The notes under the pieces were generated by a model. That model was given only the letters and a program-made list of their open reading frames with translations. It searched no databases and was not told where the DNA came from. The position numbers were made by a program, and so were the translations under genes. From positions 372,001 through 436,000 of the forward strand of contig NZ_JSEP01000003.1 in the NCBI RefSeq assembly GCF_001624695.1: DNA of 64,000 nucleotides, written 5' to 3'. Positions 21,343 through 29,911 of the stretch are shown here, in pieces. Position 1 is the first letter of the stretch; the number at the start of each line of letters is the position of its first letter. Source of the stretch: Labrenzia sp. OB1. Its GTDB lineage: Bacteria; Pseudomonadota; Alphaproteobacteria; Rhizobiales; Stappiaceae.

Positions 21343-22464
21343 ATGACCCGCAGTGTAACCGCCGCGGGTCTCGCGATGGTGGCCGTGACATACGGTCTGG
21401 CGCGCTATTGCTTCGGACTTTTCCTTCCGGAAATTCGACTGGAATTCGGCCTGTCTCCGGAGATGATCGGGCTGATCGCCGGTGCGTCCTACATGGGGTA
21501 CCTGGCCGCGACCTTTGCCGGATCCTGGTTGTCCACTGCCGTCGGACCCCGTTTACCCATCCTTCTGGGCGGCTTTGCCGCAGCTTCAGGCATGGCGATC
21601 ATCGGCGTTGCTCCGGACCCCTGGACCCTCGCGCTCGGCGTCTTCATCGCCGGAACCAGCCCGGGTCTCTCCTACCCGCCCTTCTCGGATGTCATCGTCC
21701 GTTACACCGAGCAGCGCCGGCAGAACTCCGTCTATGCCTGGATCAATTCCGGCACCGGTTTCGGTGTGGCCTTTGCCGGGCCGCTGGCGCTCTACGCGGG
21801 CGAAAACTGGCGTCTGGCCTGGCTGATCTTCGCCGCCGTTGCGCTGGCCGTCACCTTCTGGAACATGGCCACGCTGCCGAAGCGCACCATCTTGCCGGGA
21901 AAGACGGCGATGAGGGGATCGCTCGCCTTTCTGTTTCACAGGGCCGCCAGACCGCTGTTTGTCGCGGCGCTTCTTTTCGGGGTCATCACGGCGGTTTTCT
22001 GGACCTATGCCGTCGAACTGTTATGGACTCTCACCGGCAACCCCCGCGACTCGGTCCTGTTCTGGATCGTGCTCGGGATTGCCGGTGTGACAGGCTGTTT
22101 TGCCGGTGGGTTCGTCGACAGATGGGGGCTGCGCCGCACTTTTCTGGTGTTGGCGCTGGCGGTCGGAGCGGCCATCGGAGCATTGCCACTGCTGATCGGC
22201 ACCAGGCTTGGGATTTATCTGTCGGCGGCCAGCTTCGGCACCGGCTTCATTGTGATGACCGCTCTGTTTGGCATGTGGAGCATGCGGATATTCCGGGAAA
22301 CCCCGTCCATCGGCTTCGGCTTCACCTTCTTCCTGCTGTCTCTTGGCCAGGGGGTCGGTCCGGTCGTCGGCGGTTTCATGATACCGGTGATCGGTCATTC
22401 GGCGCTCTTCGTGGCGGCCGGTGCGCTGTGTTGCGGATTGACACTGTTCAAAATACCGGAATAA
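21343..22464 (+). CDS. MFS transporter partner of the EgtD-like methyltransferase
   Basis: A 12-helix major facilitator of about 373 residues (first helix MTRSVTAAGLAMVAVTYGLAR, conserved YPPFSDVIVRY loop, and the inter-domain motif GFVDRWGLRRTF). It resembles the CynX/YbfB-like branch. I choose the ATG at 21343, preceded by CGGGGACG, since the open frame upstream overlaps the methyltransferase gene and adds a polar tail. The 13-bp gap implies one transcript under the LysR regulator. Direction of transport (export of a product or import of a substrate) cannot be told from sequence. Confidence 0.87.
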   Translation: MTRSVTAAGLAMVAVTYGLARYCFGLFLPEIRLEFGLSPEMIGLIAGASYMGYLAATFAGSWLSTAVGPRLPILLGGFAAASGMAIIGVAPDPWTLALGVFIAGTSPGLSYPPFSDVIVRYTEQRRQNSVYAWINSGTGFGVAFAGPLALYAGENWRLAWLIFAAVALAVTFWNMATLPKRTILPGKTAMRGSLAFLFHRAARPLFVAALLFGVITAVFWTYAVELLWTLTGNPRDSVLFWIVLGIAGVTGCFAGGFVDRWGLRRTFLVLALAVGAAIGALPLLIGTRLGIYLSAASFGTGFIVMTALFGMWSMRIFRETPSIGFGFTFFLLSLGQGVGPVVGGFMIPVIGHSALFVAAGALCCGLTLFKIPE

Positions 22465-22477
22465 GCAGAAAGTAGGG

Positions 22478-22494
22478 CATAACACCGCATTATG
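22478..22494. promoter_or_regulatory. CATAA-N7-TTATG dyad, candidate LysR operator (copy 2)
   Basis: The same 5-bp arms and 7-bp spacer as at 20198-20214, with the shared context GCATAAC-N6-TTATGG. It lies 14 bp after the MFS stop and 70 bp before a small ORF on the plus strand, close to the distance seen in copy 1 (66 bp). This suggests that the small ORF belongs to the same regulon. Confidence 0.6.
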
Positions 22495-22563
22495 GTGGCG
22501 ACCATCCGTATAACCGCTATTTGCTGGCATTCCTGATGATTGTAGGGTTCATTCAGGCACGCA

Positions 22564-22818
22564 ATGATTGATAAGGAAGTCACGGTTGAACCCATGATCG
22601 TATCCTCTAAGAGAAAAAAAGACGTTCAACTCGACATGGCGCTTTGCCGCGCGATGTTCGAAAAGGACCCGGACAGGATGATCGAACTTGTTTCTGAATG
22701 GTTGGAAGTCAATCGGCTCACCACAAGCGACAGATTCTGCGTTCCCCGGTATCTGGAAGACGTGCTTGCTCGCGCCAATGGCTACACAGGAAACTGGCGC
22801 CGCAATCTGGCGTCCTGA
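22564..22818 (+). CDS. Small protein of 84 residues, function unknown
   Basis: I do not recognise this family. It is charged and soluble, with no signal or membrane segment: a basic N-terminal part (SSKRKKD), then a helical body (DPDRMIELVSEWLEVNRL) and a Trp/Arg-rich end (GNWRRNLAS). A second in-frame ATG (22594, MIVSSKRKK) could be the real start. The operator-like dyad 70 bp upstream, identical in its arms to the one before the methyltransferase, is the main reason to believe it is expressed. Confidence 0.5.
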   Translation: MIDKEVTVEPMIVSSKRKKDVQLDMALCRAMFEKDPDRMIELVSEWLEVNRLTTSDRFCVPRYLEDVLARANGYTGNWRRNLAS

Positions 22819-22910
22819 AGACAGCGCAAAACAGGTGGCTGGCTTTCTTTGAAGGCCTGCTGAACTGTCGGACCTATGCAATGCCTCGAGCGCCGGTGAG
22901 GACGCATATC

Positions 22911-22930
22911 GGGCACCAGCTATGGTGCCC
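22911..22930. terminator. GC-rich hairpin between the small ORF and yifB
   Basis: Perfect 8-bp arms GGGCACCA and TGGTGCCC around a 4-base loop, 92 bp after the small ORF. No T run follows on either strand, so it is at best a weak or Rho-assisted terminator or an RNA-stabilising stem. Confidence 0.4.
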
Positions 22931-23094
22931 GTAGCCCAAACGGACAGGCCACGTTTCCGGCGGTGCGCGGTGCCGCTGCCGGAGGCTCAAACCTCCCTGA
23001 AAATTCATTCGTTCCACATTTGTTCTTGCGCCTTTTGTCCTTGTGTGCTTGTTTTGGATACACTTTCAAGTAGAGCGTGTTGAAGAACCCACAC

Positions 23095-24621
23095 ATGGTC
23101 AGCAAGGTAACAACGGTCGCGTTTCAGGGAATTGAGGCAGTGCCTGTGGATGTACAGGTGCATGTCGGTCCGGGCATGGTGGCCTTCACCATTGTCGGCC
23201 TGCCGGACAAGGCGGTGGCCGAAAGCCGCGAACGTGTTCGTGCCGCCCTGTCAGCTTCCGGCCTGGCGCTGCCGGCCAAACGGGTGACGGTCAATCTGGC
23301 TCCTGCCGACCTGCCCAAGGAAGGCTCGCATTACGACCTGCCGATCGCGCTGGGCGTCATGGCGGCTATCGGTGCGATCCCGGCGGAGTTCCTGACTGGC
23401 TTCGTTGTGCTCGGGGAACTCGGCCTCGATGGCACGCTGGCGCCCGTCGCCGGCGTTCTGCCCGCCGCCATGGGCGCAAATGGGCTCGGCAAGGGCCTGA
23501 TCTGTCCCGAGGCGAGCGGTGGTGAGGCCGCCTGGGCCGATCCCGATATGGATATTCTGGCACCCCGCTCTCTCATTCAGCTCGCCAACCATTTCAAGGG
23601 CACGCAGGTCCTTTCCCGCCCCGCGGCGAAACTTCAGGGACGCGCGGGCGACATGCCGGATCTCGCCGAGGTGAGGGGACAGGAAAGCGCCCGCCGGGCT
23701 TTGGAAATCGCCGCTTCCGGTGGCCACAATCTTTTGATGACCGGTCCTCCGGGCTCCGGCAAGTCGATGCTGGCCAGCAGATTGCCTTCGATCCTTCCGC
23801 CGCTGACCCCGCGCGAGCTTCTGGAAGTCTCGATGATCGCCTCGCTGGCCGGAGAGTTGGCCGAAGGCAAGCTGACCGACCGCAGGCCGTTCCGCGCACC
23901 GCATCATTCCGCCTCCATGGCGGCCCTTGTCGGCGGCGGTCTGAAGGCCCGGCCGGGGGAAGTCTCGCTCGCCCATAATGGCGTGCTGTTTCTGGACGAA
24001 TTGCCGGAGTTCAATCCGCAGGTGCTCGACAGCCTGCGCCAGCCGCTGGAATCCGGCGAGGCGGTGATCGCCCGCGCCAATCACCGGGTCACCTACCCGG
24101 CGCGGATCCAGCTGATTGCCGCGATGAACCCCTGCCGCTGCGGCCATGCCGGTGAACCCGGCCATCAGTGCCGCCGGGGCGAGCGCTGCGTGACCGACTA
24201 TCAGACCCGCGTTTCCGGGCCGTTCCTCGACCGGGTAGACCTGAGGATAGACGTCCCGGCCGTGACTGCCGCCGATCTGATCGGTCCGGCGGAGGCCGAG
24301 CCTTCCGCCGTGGTTGCGCAGCGTGTTGCCGAGGCGCGCAAGATTCAGGAACAGCGCTTTCTGGAATTCGGTGTTTCCTGCCGGACCAATGCCCAGGCCC
24401 CGGCTGCCATCGTCGAGACCATGGCAAAGACCGACGATCAGGGCCTCGTCTTTCTGCGCCAGGCCGCCGAAACGCTGCAGCTCAGCGCCCGAGGCTATCA
24501 TCGCGTTCTGAAACTGGCCCGCACCCTGGCCGATCTCGACGGCCAGGACAGCGTCAGCCGCATCCATCTTGCCGAAGCAATGAGTTTTCGCGGCCAGGAT
24601 TTGTCACGCCGGGCGGCATAG
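23095..24621 (+). CDS. comM: YifB/ComM family Mg-chelatase-like AAA ATPase
   Basis: A hexameric helicase of the YifB family; in naturally competent bacteria its member ComM drives branch migration during transformation. Of about 508 residues, the N-terminal Lon-S5-like domain holds FTIVGLPDKAVAESRERVRAAL. The Mg-chelatase AAA domain has Walker A (GPPGSGKSM), Walker B (VLFLDELPEF) and the family's AAMNPCRCG motif, and the C-terminal domain ends with the usual SARGYHRVLKLARTLADL. The ATG at 23095 is chosen; a GTG at 23077 is possible. In many relatives this gene lies next to gshB, which is here 10 kb away. Confidence 0.93.
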   Translation: MVSKVTTVAFQGIEAVPVDVQVHVGPGMVAFTIVGLPDKAVAESRERVRAALSASGLALPAKRVTVNLAPADLPKEGSHYDLPIALGVMAAIGAIPAEFLTGFVVLGELGLDGTLAPVAGVLPAAMGANGLGKGLICPEASGGEAAWADPDMDILAPRSLIQLANHFKGTQVLSRPAAKLQGRAGDMPDLAEVRGQESARRALEIAASGGHNLLMTGPPGSGKSMLASRLPSILPPLTPRELLEVSMIASLAGELAEGKLTDRRPFRAPHHSASMAALVGGGLKARPGEVSLAHNGVLFLDELPEFNPQVLDSLRQPLESGEAVIARANHRVTYPARIQLIAAMNPCRCGHAGEPGHQCRRGERCVTDYQTRVSGPFLDRVDLRIDVPAVTAADLIGPAEAEPSAVVAQRVAEARKIQEQRFLEFGVSCRTNAQAPAAIVETMAKTDDQGLVFLRQAAETLQLSARGYHRVLKLARTLADLDGQDSVSRIHLAEAMSFRGQDLSRRAA

Positions 24622-24864
24622 GCGGTCCTGTCAGGCGCTTTCTTTTTCTGGATCATGTAGCGTTTAACGGGATTCATGGTTTCAGCAAGTTGCTCGCGGC
24701 AGCGTTTGCGCCGCAAATGCGTTCGGGCGACGTCCTGGGCCCAGTTTCATGCGACATGCTCTGACGGCAGGACCACCACGGCCCAGTGACAGCATATTAG
24801 AGTCCGTGCCCGTGATTTTTCCGGCTATGCTGGGCGCCACTCCCTCAAGCATTGGAACCACATC

Positions 24865-25104
24865 ATGGCTCATCCGCCCCGCCGTCATACCAGCGCCATC
24901 GAAAGGGCCGAATCCCTTTTCAAGTCGGCGACGACAAAGCCGGTCGCGGAAGCGCCGAAAGCCGCCGGAACGGCATTGCCCGTGGGAAAGGAAACCGTGT
25001 CCCTGCGTCTCGACCGGGATGTCCTGGCCCATTTTCAGGAAGACGGCCCCGGCTGGCAGGACCGTATCAACGCAGCCCTCAGAAAAGCCGCAGGTCTGAA
25101 CTAG
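24865..25104 (+). CDS. BrnA/DUF4415-type antitoxin-like protein without a visible toxin
   Basis: A 79-residue protein. Its second half (VSLRLDRDVLAHFQEDGPG, then WQDRINAALRKAAG) has the ribbon-helix-helix pattern of BrnA/DUF4415 antitoxins. BrnA normally represses its own operon and blocks the BrnT RNase encoded just upstream. No BrnT-like frame is present in the 243 bp upstream or 176 bp downstream. It may be an orphan DNA-binding protein. Confidence 0.7.
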   Translation: MAHPPRRHTSAIERAESLFKSATTKPVAEAPKAAGTALPVGKETVSLRLDRDVLAHFQEDGPGWQDRINAALRKAAGLN

Positions 25105-25280
25105 GGCGTGTCGCGTTCAGGCGGGTTCCTGAACTCAGTTTACCGCGACATGTTCTGGAAAGGTGGGCTGCGGACGAGCACGCATGCGGCATCCGCGCCG
25201 GTTTGAACGGAGCCGCACTTTCCCGCGCGGCGGATCGGTGCTGTAGTGGCGCTTCGATTCAAGTCAGGAAAGTGCGCGGT

Positions 25281-26252
25281 ATGTCTTCGGATGGAGTGTC
25301 TCACGGCTATGAGGGCGGGCGGCTGAATCTGCCCTTTGTCGGCATATGCACCTTTGGAAAATACCCTTATCAACCGGATTGGGATGCCATTGATGCGGAT
25401 GTCGCGGTGATGGGGGCGCCTTTCGATATGGGCACCCAGTGGCGTTCCGGCGCCCGTATGGGGCCGAGGGCCATCCGCGAAGCCTCGACGCTGTTTTCCT
25501 TCGGCCATGGTGGCGCTTACGATTTCGAGGACGACATCACCTATCTGCCCGCGGAAACAACGCGCATCGTCGATATCGGCGACGCGGACATCGTCCACAC
25601 CGACACGGTGGAAAGCCACAGGCGGATCGAATTCGGTGTCCGCAAGATCCTGGAGGCCGGCGCCCTGCCGGTGGTCCTGGGTGGCGATCACTCGGTGAAC
25701 ATTCCCTGCATCAACGCCTTCGACGGGCAGGAACCCGTGCATGTGGTGCAGATCGACGCGCATCTGGACTTTGTCGACGAGCGCCACGGCGTGCGTTACG
25801 GCCACGGCAATCCCATGCGCCGCGCGGCGGAAAAAACCTATGTGACCGGGCTTTCCCAGATCGGCATCCGCAACGTTTCGTCAACGGCGCGAGAAGGCTA
25901 TGAGGATGCCCGCCGCATGGGGTCCGACATCAAGTCGGTGCGCCACGTGCGCAAGCTCGGGATCGAAGGGATGCTGGCCCGTATTCCGGAAGGTGCCCGC
26001 TACTACCTGACCATCGATATCGACGCCTTCGATCCCTCCATAGCCCCGGGCACGGGAACGCCCAGTCATGGAGGGTTCCTGTATTACGAGGTGCTGGAAC
26101 TGATCGACGGTCTTGCCAGACGCGGAACGATCGCGGGCCTGGATCTGGTGGAGGTCGCGCCGGATTACGATCCGACCGGCTCCACCAGCACCCTTGCGGC
26201 GCAACTGCTCATGAACACCATCGGAAGGGTTCTGCACCATCGGCAAGGATAA
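25281..26252 (+). CDS. Ureohydrolase, agmatinase/arginase family
   Basis: A manganese-dependent hydrolase of about 323 residues that releases urea or a similar group from a guanidino or related substrate. The metal ligands are visible in order: GGDHS, DAHLDF (with a following H), and DIDAFDPSIAPGTGTPSHGG. The family is certain. The substrate (agmatine, guanidinobutyrate or another) cannot be decided. The ATG at 25281 follows AGGAAAG; the longer open frame from 24852 overlaps the antitoxin-like gene and lacks similarity. It converges on cysK. Confidence 0.9.
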   Translation: MSSDGVSHGYEGGRLNLPFVGICTFGKYPYQPDWDAIDADVAVMGAPFDMGTQWRSGARMGPRAIREASTLFSFGHGGAYDFEDDITYLPAETTRIVDIGDADIVHTDTVESHRRIEFGVRKILEAGALPVVLGGDHSVNIPCINAFDGQEPVHVVQIDAHLDFVDERHGVRYGHGNPMRRAAEKTYVTGLSQIGIRNVSSTAREGYEDARRMGSDIKSVRHVRKLGIEGMLARIPEGARYYLTIDIDAFDPSIAPGTGTPSHGGFLYYEVLELIDGLARRGTIAGLDLVEVAPDYDPTGSTSTLAAQLLMNTIGRVLHHRQG

Positions 26253-26287
26253 CCGGCTGACGTCGTCCCCGCTCCGGTCCGCCTGCT

Positions 26288-27247
26288 CTACAGCCCTTCG
26301 AACAGCGCCGTCGACAGATAGCGTTCTGCGAAGGAAGGGATGATCACGACGATATTCTTGCCGGCCATCTCGTCCCGCTGACCGACCCGGATTGCGGCGG
26401 TCAGGGCCGCGCCGGAGGAAATACCGACCGGTACGCCTTCGGTCCTGGCGACCTCGCGGGCCATGGCGAAGGCATCCTCGTTGGCGATGGTCTGCACTTC
26501 ATCATAGACGGATGTGTCCAGAATGGACGGGATGAAACCCGCGCCAATGCCCTGGATCTTGTGCGGCCCCGGCTGTCCGCCGGACAGGATCGGGCTGTCC
26601 GCCGGTTCCACCGCAACCACATGCACATCGGGTTTGCGCGTCTTGAGCACCTGGGACACGCCGGTGATGGTGCCGCCGGTGCCGATGCCGGAAACGAAGA
26701 CGTCCACCTTGCCGTCCGTGTCGTTCCAGATTTCTTCCGCCGTGGTGTTGCGGTGAACTTCCGGGTTGGCCGGATTTTCGAACTGCTGCGGCATCACCGA
26801 GCCCTCGATCTCGCCCAGCAGCTCCTCGGCGCGGGCGATCGCGCCCTTCATGCCTTTCGGGCCTTCGGTCAACTCCAGTTCCGCGCCCATGATCTTGAAC
26901 ATCTTGCGCCGCTCGACGGACATTGTCTCCGGCATCACAAGGATCAGGCGGTAACCCTTGGCGGCGGCAACGAAGGCGAGAGCGATACCGGTATTGCCGG
27001 ATGTCGGCTCCACCAGTGTGGTCTTGCCAGGAACGATCCTGCCGCCAGCTTCCATCGCCTCGATCATGGCGACACCGATACGATCCTTGACGCTGGAGAT
27101 CGGATTGAAGAATTCCAGCTTGGCCAGCAGATTGCCCTTCACGCCATGAGTCTTCGCGAGACGGTCCAGTCTGACAATCGGCGTGTCGCCGATGGTATCC
27201 GTGATGGAGGAATAGATTTTTCCCCGGCCGCTGGTCTTGATGGTCAT
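26288..27247 (-). CDS. cysK: Cysteine synthase A (O-acetylserine sulfhydrylase)
   Basis: A PLP enzyme that makes cysteine from O-acetylserine and sulfide. The PLP lysine is in [11 protein letters not shown], the substrate loop is [11 protein letters not shown] and the phosphate-binding loop is [10 protein letters not shown]. The start at 27247 ([10 protein letters not shown]) has AGGGAG upstream and gives a 319-residue protein, typical for CysK; the longer frame to 27301 is not conserved. It is a monocistronic gene. Confidence 0.95.
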   Translation of the reverse strand: MTIKTSGRGKIYSSITDTIGDTPIVRLDRLAKTHGVKGNLLAKLEFFNPISSVKDRIGVAMIEAMEAGGRIVPGKTTLVEPTSGNTGIALAFVAAAKGYRLILVMPETMSVERRKMFKIMGAELELTEGPKGMKGAIARAEELLGEIEGSVMPQQFENPANPEVHRNTTAEEIWNDTDGKVDVFVSGIGTGGTITGVSQVLKTRKPDVHVVAVEPADSPILSGGQPGPHKIQGIGAGFIPSILDTSVYDEVQTIANEDAFAMAREVARTEGVPVGISSGAALTAAIRVGQRDEMAGKNIVVIIPSFAERYLSTALFEGL

Positions 27248-27404
27248 CGATGTCTCCCTGGAGCAACCTGTTCGCGTTGGCAGCACAGGAAAGCCGTGCA
27301 ACCCTGATTGGTTGGTGGGCTAAGATAATACGGCCATTGGAAACTTTTAAGGGGTTTGAGATCCCTTTACCGCCGCGCGGGTAAAACCTTTTTTCCTGAA
27401 AAGC

Positions 27405-28064
27405 TCATGTTTTGGAAAACAGCAGGTCCGGAAGCTCCGTCATGGTCTCGAAAAGCACCGCGCCCGCCGCCCGCATCGCATTCCGGTCGCAGGCCGGATC
27501 CTCGACAAAGGCGAAGGCGCTCATGCCGGCGGCTCCGGCAGCCAGGACGCCCGGCACGCTGTCCTCGATGACGGCGCAGGTGTCCGGCCGGTGGCCCATC
27601 ATCCGGGCGGCAAGCAGAAAGACATCCGGTGCGGGTTTGCCTTTTTCGCACTCCTCGGCCGAAAACAATTTGTCGCTCAAGCGCGGCAACAGACCGGAGC
27701 TGCCGAGCGTCGTTTGCATTTTCCGGTATTTTCCCGAAGAAGCGACGCAATAGGGCACCTTGCGCCGGTCCAGATCGTCCAGAACCGCCTCGATGCCGTC
27801 AATGGCGGCCACACCGGCCTTGAAGGCCTCCAGATCCCGGACGCGCACCTGGTCCGGCCAGTCTGACGGCAGGGCCAGGCCGGTCAGCTCCTCGACAAGC
27901 GCCTGCACGTCTTCCAGTGTCCGGCCCATGAACTGTTGCTGGCATTCCGGTCCGGTCATCGGATAGCCGAGTTCCGTAACGATGGCGGCCATGTTCATGT
28001 TCGCCATGCGTTCGGTATCGACGAGAACGCCGTCGCAATCAAAAATGACAAGACTTGGCTTCAT
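27405..28064 (-). CDS. HAD-IA family phosphatase
   Basis: A HAD-superfamily hydrolase of 219 residues, phosphoglycolate phosphatase/GPH-like. Motif I is FDCDGVLVDTE, with the nucleophile and acid/base Asp; motif II is VASSGKY; motif III Lys is in EKGKPAPDVF; motif IV is VIEDSVPG. Substrates of such proteins cannot be read from sequence. The ATG at 28064 has GGGGAG upstream and lies 17 bp after the dut stop, so it is co-transcribed with dut. Confidence 0.9.
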   Translation of the reverse strand: MKPSLVIFDCDGVLVDTERMANMNMAAIVTELGYPMTGPECQQQFMGRTLEDVQALVEELTGLALPSDWPDQVRVRDLEAFKAGVAAIDGIEAVLDDLDRRKVPYCVASSGKYRKMQTTLGSSGLLPRLSDKLFSAEECEKGKPAPDVFLLAARMMGHRPDTCAVIEDSVPGVLAAGAAGMSAFAFVEDPACDRNAMRAAGAVLFETMTELPDLLFSKT

Positions 28065-28081
28065 GAGAGCTCCCCGGCGGT

Positions 28082-28531
28082 TCAGCTTCGGCCGGTCGAA
28101 CCGAAACCGCCGGTTCCGCGCGCGGTATCCGTCAGGTCGGCGACTTCCTGAATGTGCGCCTGAAGCACGGGTGCGATCACCATCTGTGCAATCCTGTCGC
28201 CGCGGCTGATTTCGAACGGCGCGTCGCCGTGATTGATCAGAATGACTTTCACCTCGCCGCGATAATCCGCGTCGATCGTTCCGGGCGTGTTCAAAACGGT
28301 GACGCCGTGTTTGGCGGCAAGGCCGGAGCGCGGCCGGACCTGTGCCTCGAAGCCGGCCGGCAGGGCCATGGCGAGTCCGGTGGGAACCAGCGCTCTCGCT
28401 CCCGGAGCAAGAATCAGTGATTCGCCGACGGCGGCGAGAAGATCGAGTCCCGCAGCCAGATCGGACTGATAGGCGGGAAGAGGCAGGTCCTTGCCGTGGT
28501 CAAGGCGCTTCAGTTCCAGGGAAATTTGCAT
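28082..28531 (-). CDS. dut: Deoxyuridine 5'-triphosphate nucleotidohydrolase
   Basis: A trimeric dUTPase that keeps uracil out of DNA and supplies dUMP. All five motifs are visible in 149 residues: [41 protein letters not shown] and the C-terminal [11 protein letters not shown]. In relatives dut directly follows coaBC; here three plus-strand genes (Cys-rich protein, OmpA-like, dioxygenase) separate them. Confidence 0.96.
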   Translation of the reverse strand: MQISLELKRLDHGKDLPLPAYQSDLAAGLDLLAAVGESLILAPGARALVPTGLAMALPAGFEAQVRPRSGLAAKHGVTVLNTPGTIDADYRGEVKVILINHGDAPFEISRGDRIAQMVIAPVLQAHIQEVADLTDTARGTGGFGSTGRS

Positions 28532-28725
28532 CGTCGGTTTCCGGCTGTGAGGTACCGGCTGAGTGACGATATTCGGCGCGTGCTGTCAAGAAGCGGACAG
28601 TAATTGCGGTAAGCATAATGATTGAAGAAATAGCCATACCTACTTGCAGTCGCGGCGTTCTCCTGAAACACTCCGGCGCATCACGATAGTGCCACGGCTG
28701 CGGGCCGTTTTGGGAGACAATCAAT

Positions 28726-29142
28726 ATGAGACAATTGATATTTGCGATTATGGCCTTTGCGATGCTTGCATCGGCGCCGGCCGTCGCACAGACCGTCGGC
28801 TTCGCCGAAGCCATCAAGATGCTGGGCGCGAGTTGCGGCAAGGACATCGAGACCTATTGCAAGTCCGCTTCCCTTGCCAACAACGGGATCACCAACTGTC
28901 TTGAAGAAAACAAGGCTAAGGTCTCTGCGCAGTGCAATGCCGACCGGGTGACTGTCCTGTCGTTGATCCGGGAACGCCTGGCAGCCCAGGCATCGGTCGC
29001 CAAGATCTGCAGCCGCGACTCCGCGCAATATTGCAAGGGTGTCAAGGAAGGCGCCGGACATATTCTTCGCTGCCTGTTGAAAGCCAAACCTTCCGTCAGC
29101 GCGAAATGCAACACCGCCATCGATATGGCCGGTTACCGCTAA
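28726..29142 (+). CDS. Secreted cysteine-rich repeat protein
   Basis: A 138-residue exported protein. A signal peptide (about residues 1-22, ending PAVAQ) is followed by two Cys-rich repeats that resemble the Cys-rich (GLG1/FGFR-type) repeat family: SCGKDIETYC with NCLEENKAKVSAQC, then ICSRDSAQYC with RCLLKAKPSVSAKC. The eight Cys probably form disulfides in the periplasm. It lies 22 bp upstream of an OmpA-like gene, probably in one transcript. The function is not known. Confidence 0.75.
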   Translation: MRQLIFAIMAFAMLASAPAVAQTVGFAEAIKMLGASCGKDIETYCKSASLANNGITNCLEENKAKVSAQCNADRVTVLSLIRERLAAQASVAKICSRDSAQYCKGVKEGAGHILRCLLKAKPSVSAKCNTAIDMAGYR

Positions 29143-29164
29143 CACCGGTTTTTGGAGAATACCT

Positions 29165-29746
29165 ATGAGAACATATCTTCTGGCCGGTCTTTCGGCGGCA
29201 ATACTCGCCGTTTCCAGCGTCGGCGTTGCCGCACAAACCAAACTGAACCGCAATGAAATCATCAACTCCCTTCAGGGTGCGCAGCAGGAGGTGGACCTGA
29301 CCGCCGACCAGATGCAGAAGGCGGCGATCGAGAATATCCGGAAATATCCCGGAGCCAATTCTCCGCACGACATGCCTCTGTCGGCCAAGTTGGCGACTTT
29401 GCGCCAGTTCAATGTCGAAATCACCTTTGACTTCGATTCCGCCCGCATCCGCCCGGAATCATACGAGACGGTCGGGGTGATCGCCGACGCGCTCCACACG
29501 CCATATCTGCAGGGACAGACCTTCGTCATCGTCGGTCATACCGACGCGAAAGGCCCGCGCCAATATAACCTGGACCTCTCCATCAAACGCGCGCAAGCAG
29601 TGCGCGAGGCGCTGGTGACAACCTTCCAGGTCCCGGCGCAGTATCTGTTTGCCGTGGGTCTTGGCGAGGAACAGCTACGCGATCCGTCCAAGCCTGATGC
29701 GGCAATCAACCGGCGCGTCCAGTTGATCAACCTGGGCTATAAATAA
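29165..29746 (+). CDS. OmpA-family peptidoglycan-binding protein
   Basis: A 193-residue exported protein: signal peptide (about 1-23, ending GVAAQ), a short linker, then an OmpA_C domain (about 75-190) with VEITFDFDSARIRPESY, the peptidoglycan-binding loop VGHTDAKGPRQYN, LSIKRAQAVREAL and NRRVQL. It has no beta-barrel and no lipobox Cys, so it is probably a soluble periplasmic protein. Its partner is the upstream Cys-rich gene. A weak hairpin (CAGGCT/AGCCTG, 29764-29781) follows. Confidence 0.85.
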   Translation: MRTYLLAGLSAAILAVSSVGVAAQTKLNRNEIINSLQGAQQEVDLTADQMQKAAIENIRKYPGANSPHDMPLSAKLATLRQFNVEITFDFDSARIRPESYETVGVIADALHTPYLQGQTFVIVGHTDAKGPRQYNLDLSIKRAQAVREALVTTFQVPAQYLFAVGLGEEQLRDPSKPDAAINRRVQLINLGYK

Positions 29747-29911
29747 ACAGCTCAGGGCAAGGCAGGCTCAAAGAAGCCTGAACGATGCCATGGTTTCCCG
29801 GTTGATTGTTCAAAAATCCGGAACAAATAATCTCCGGAATACGATCTACCGGGAACCGCCGAACTCTCTATCTTCTAAAGACAATAAGATGGAGATCCGG
29901 GGAGTGGCACG

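Noticed and set aside
27345-27400. TTTACC/GGTAAA hairpin with a T run before the HAD gene end
   Set aside because: The T run is on the plus strand, but no plus-strand gene ends there.
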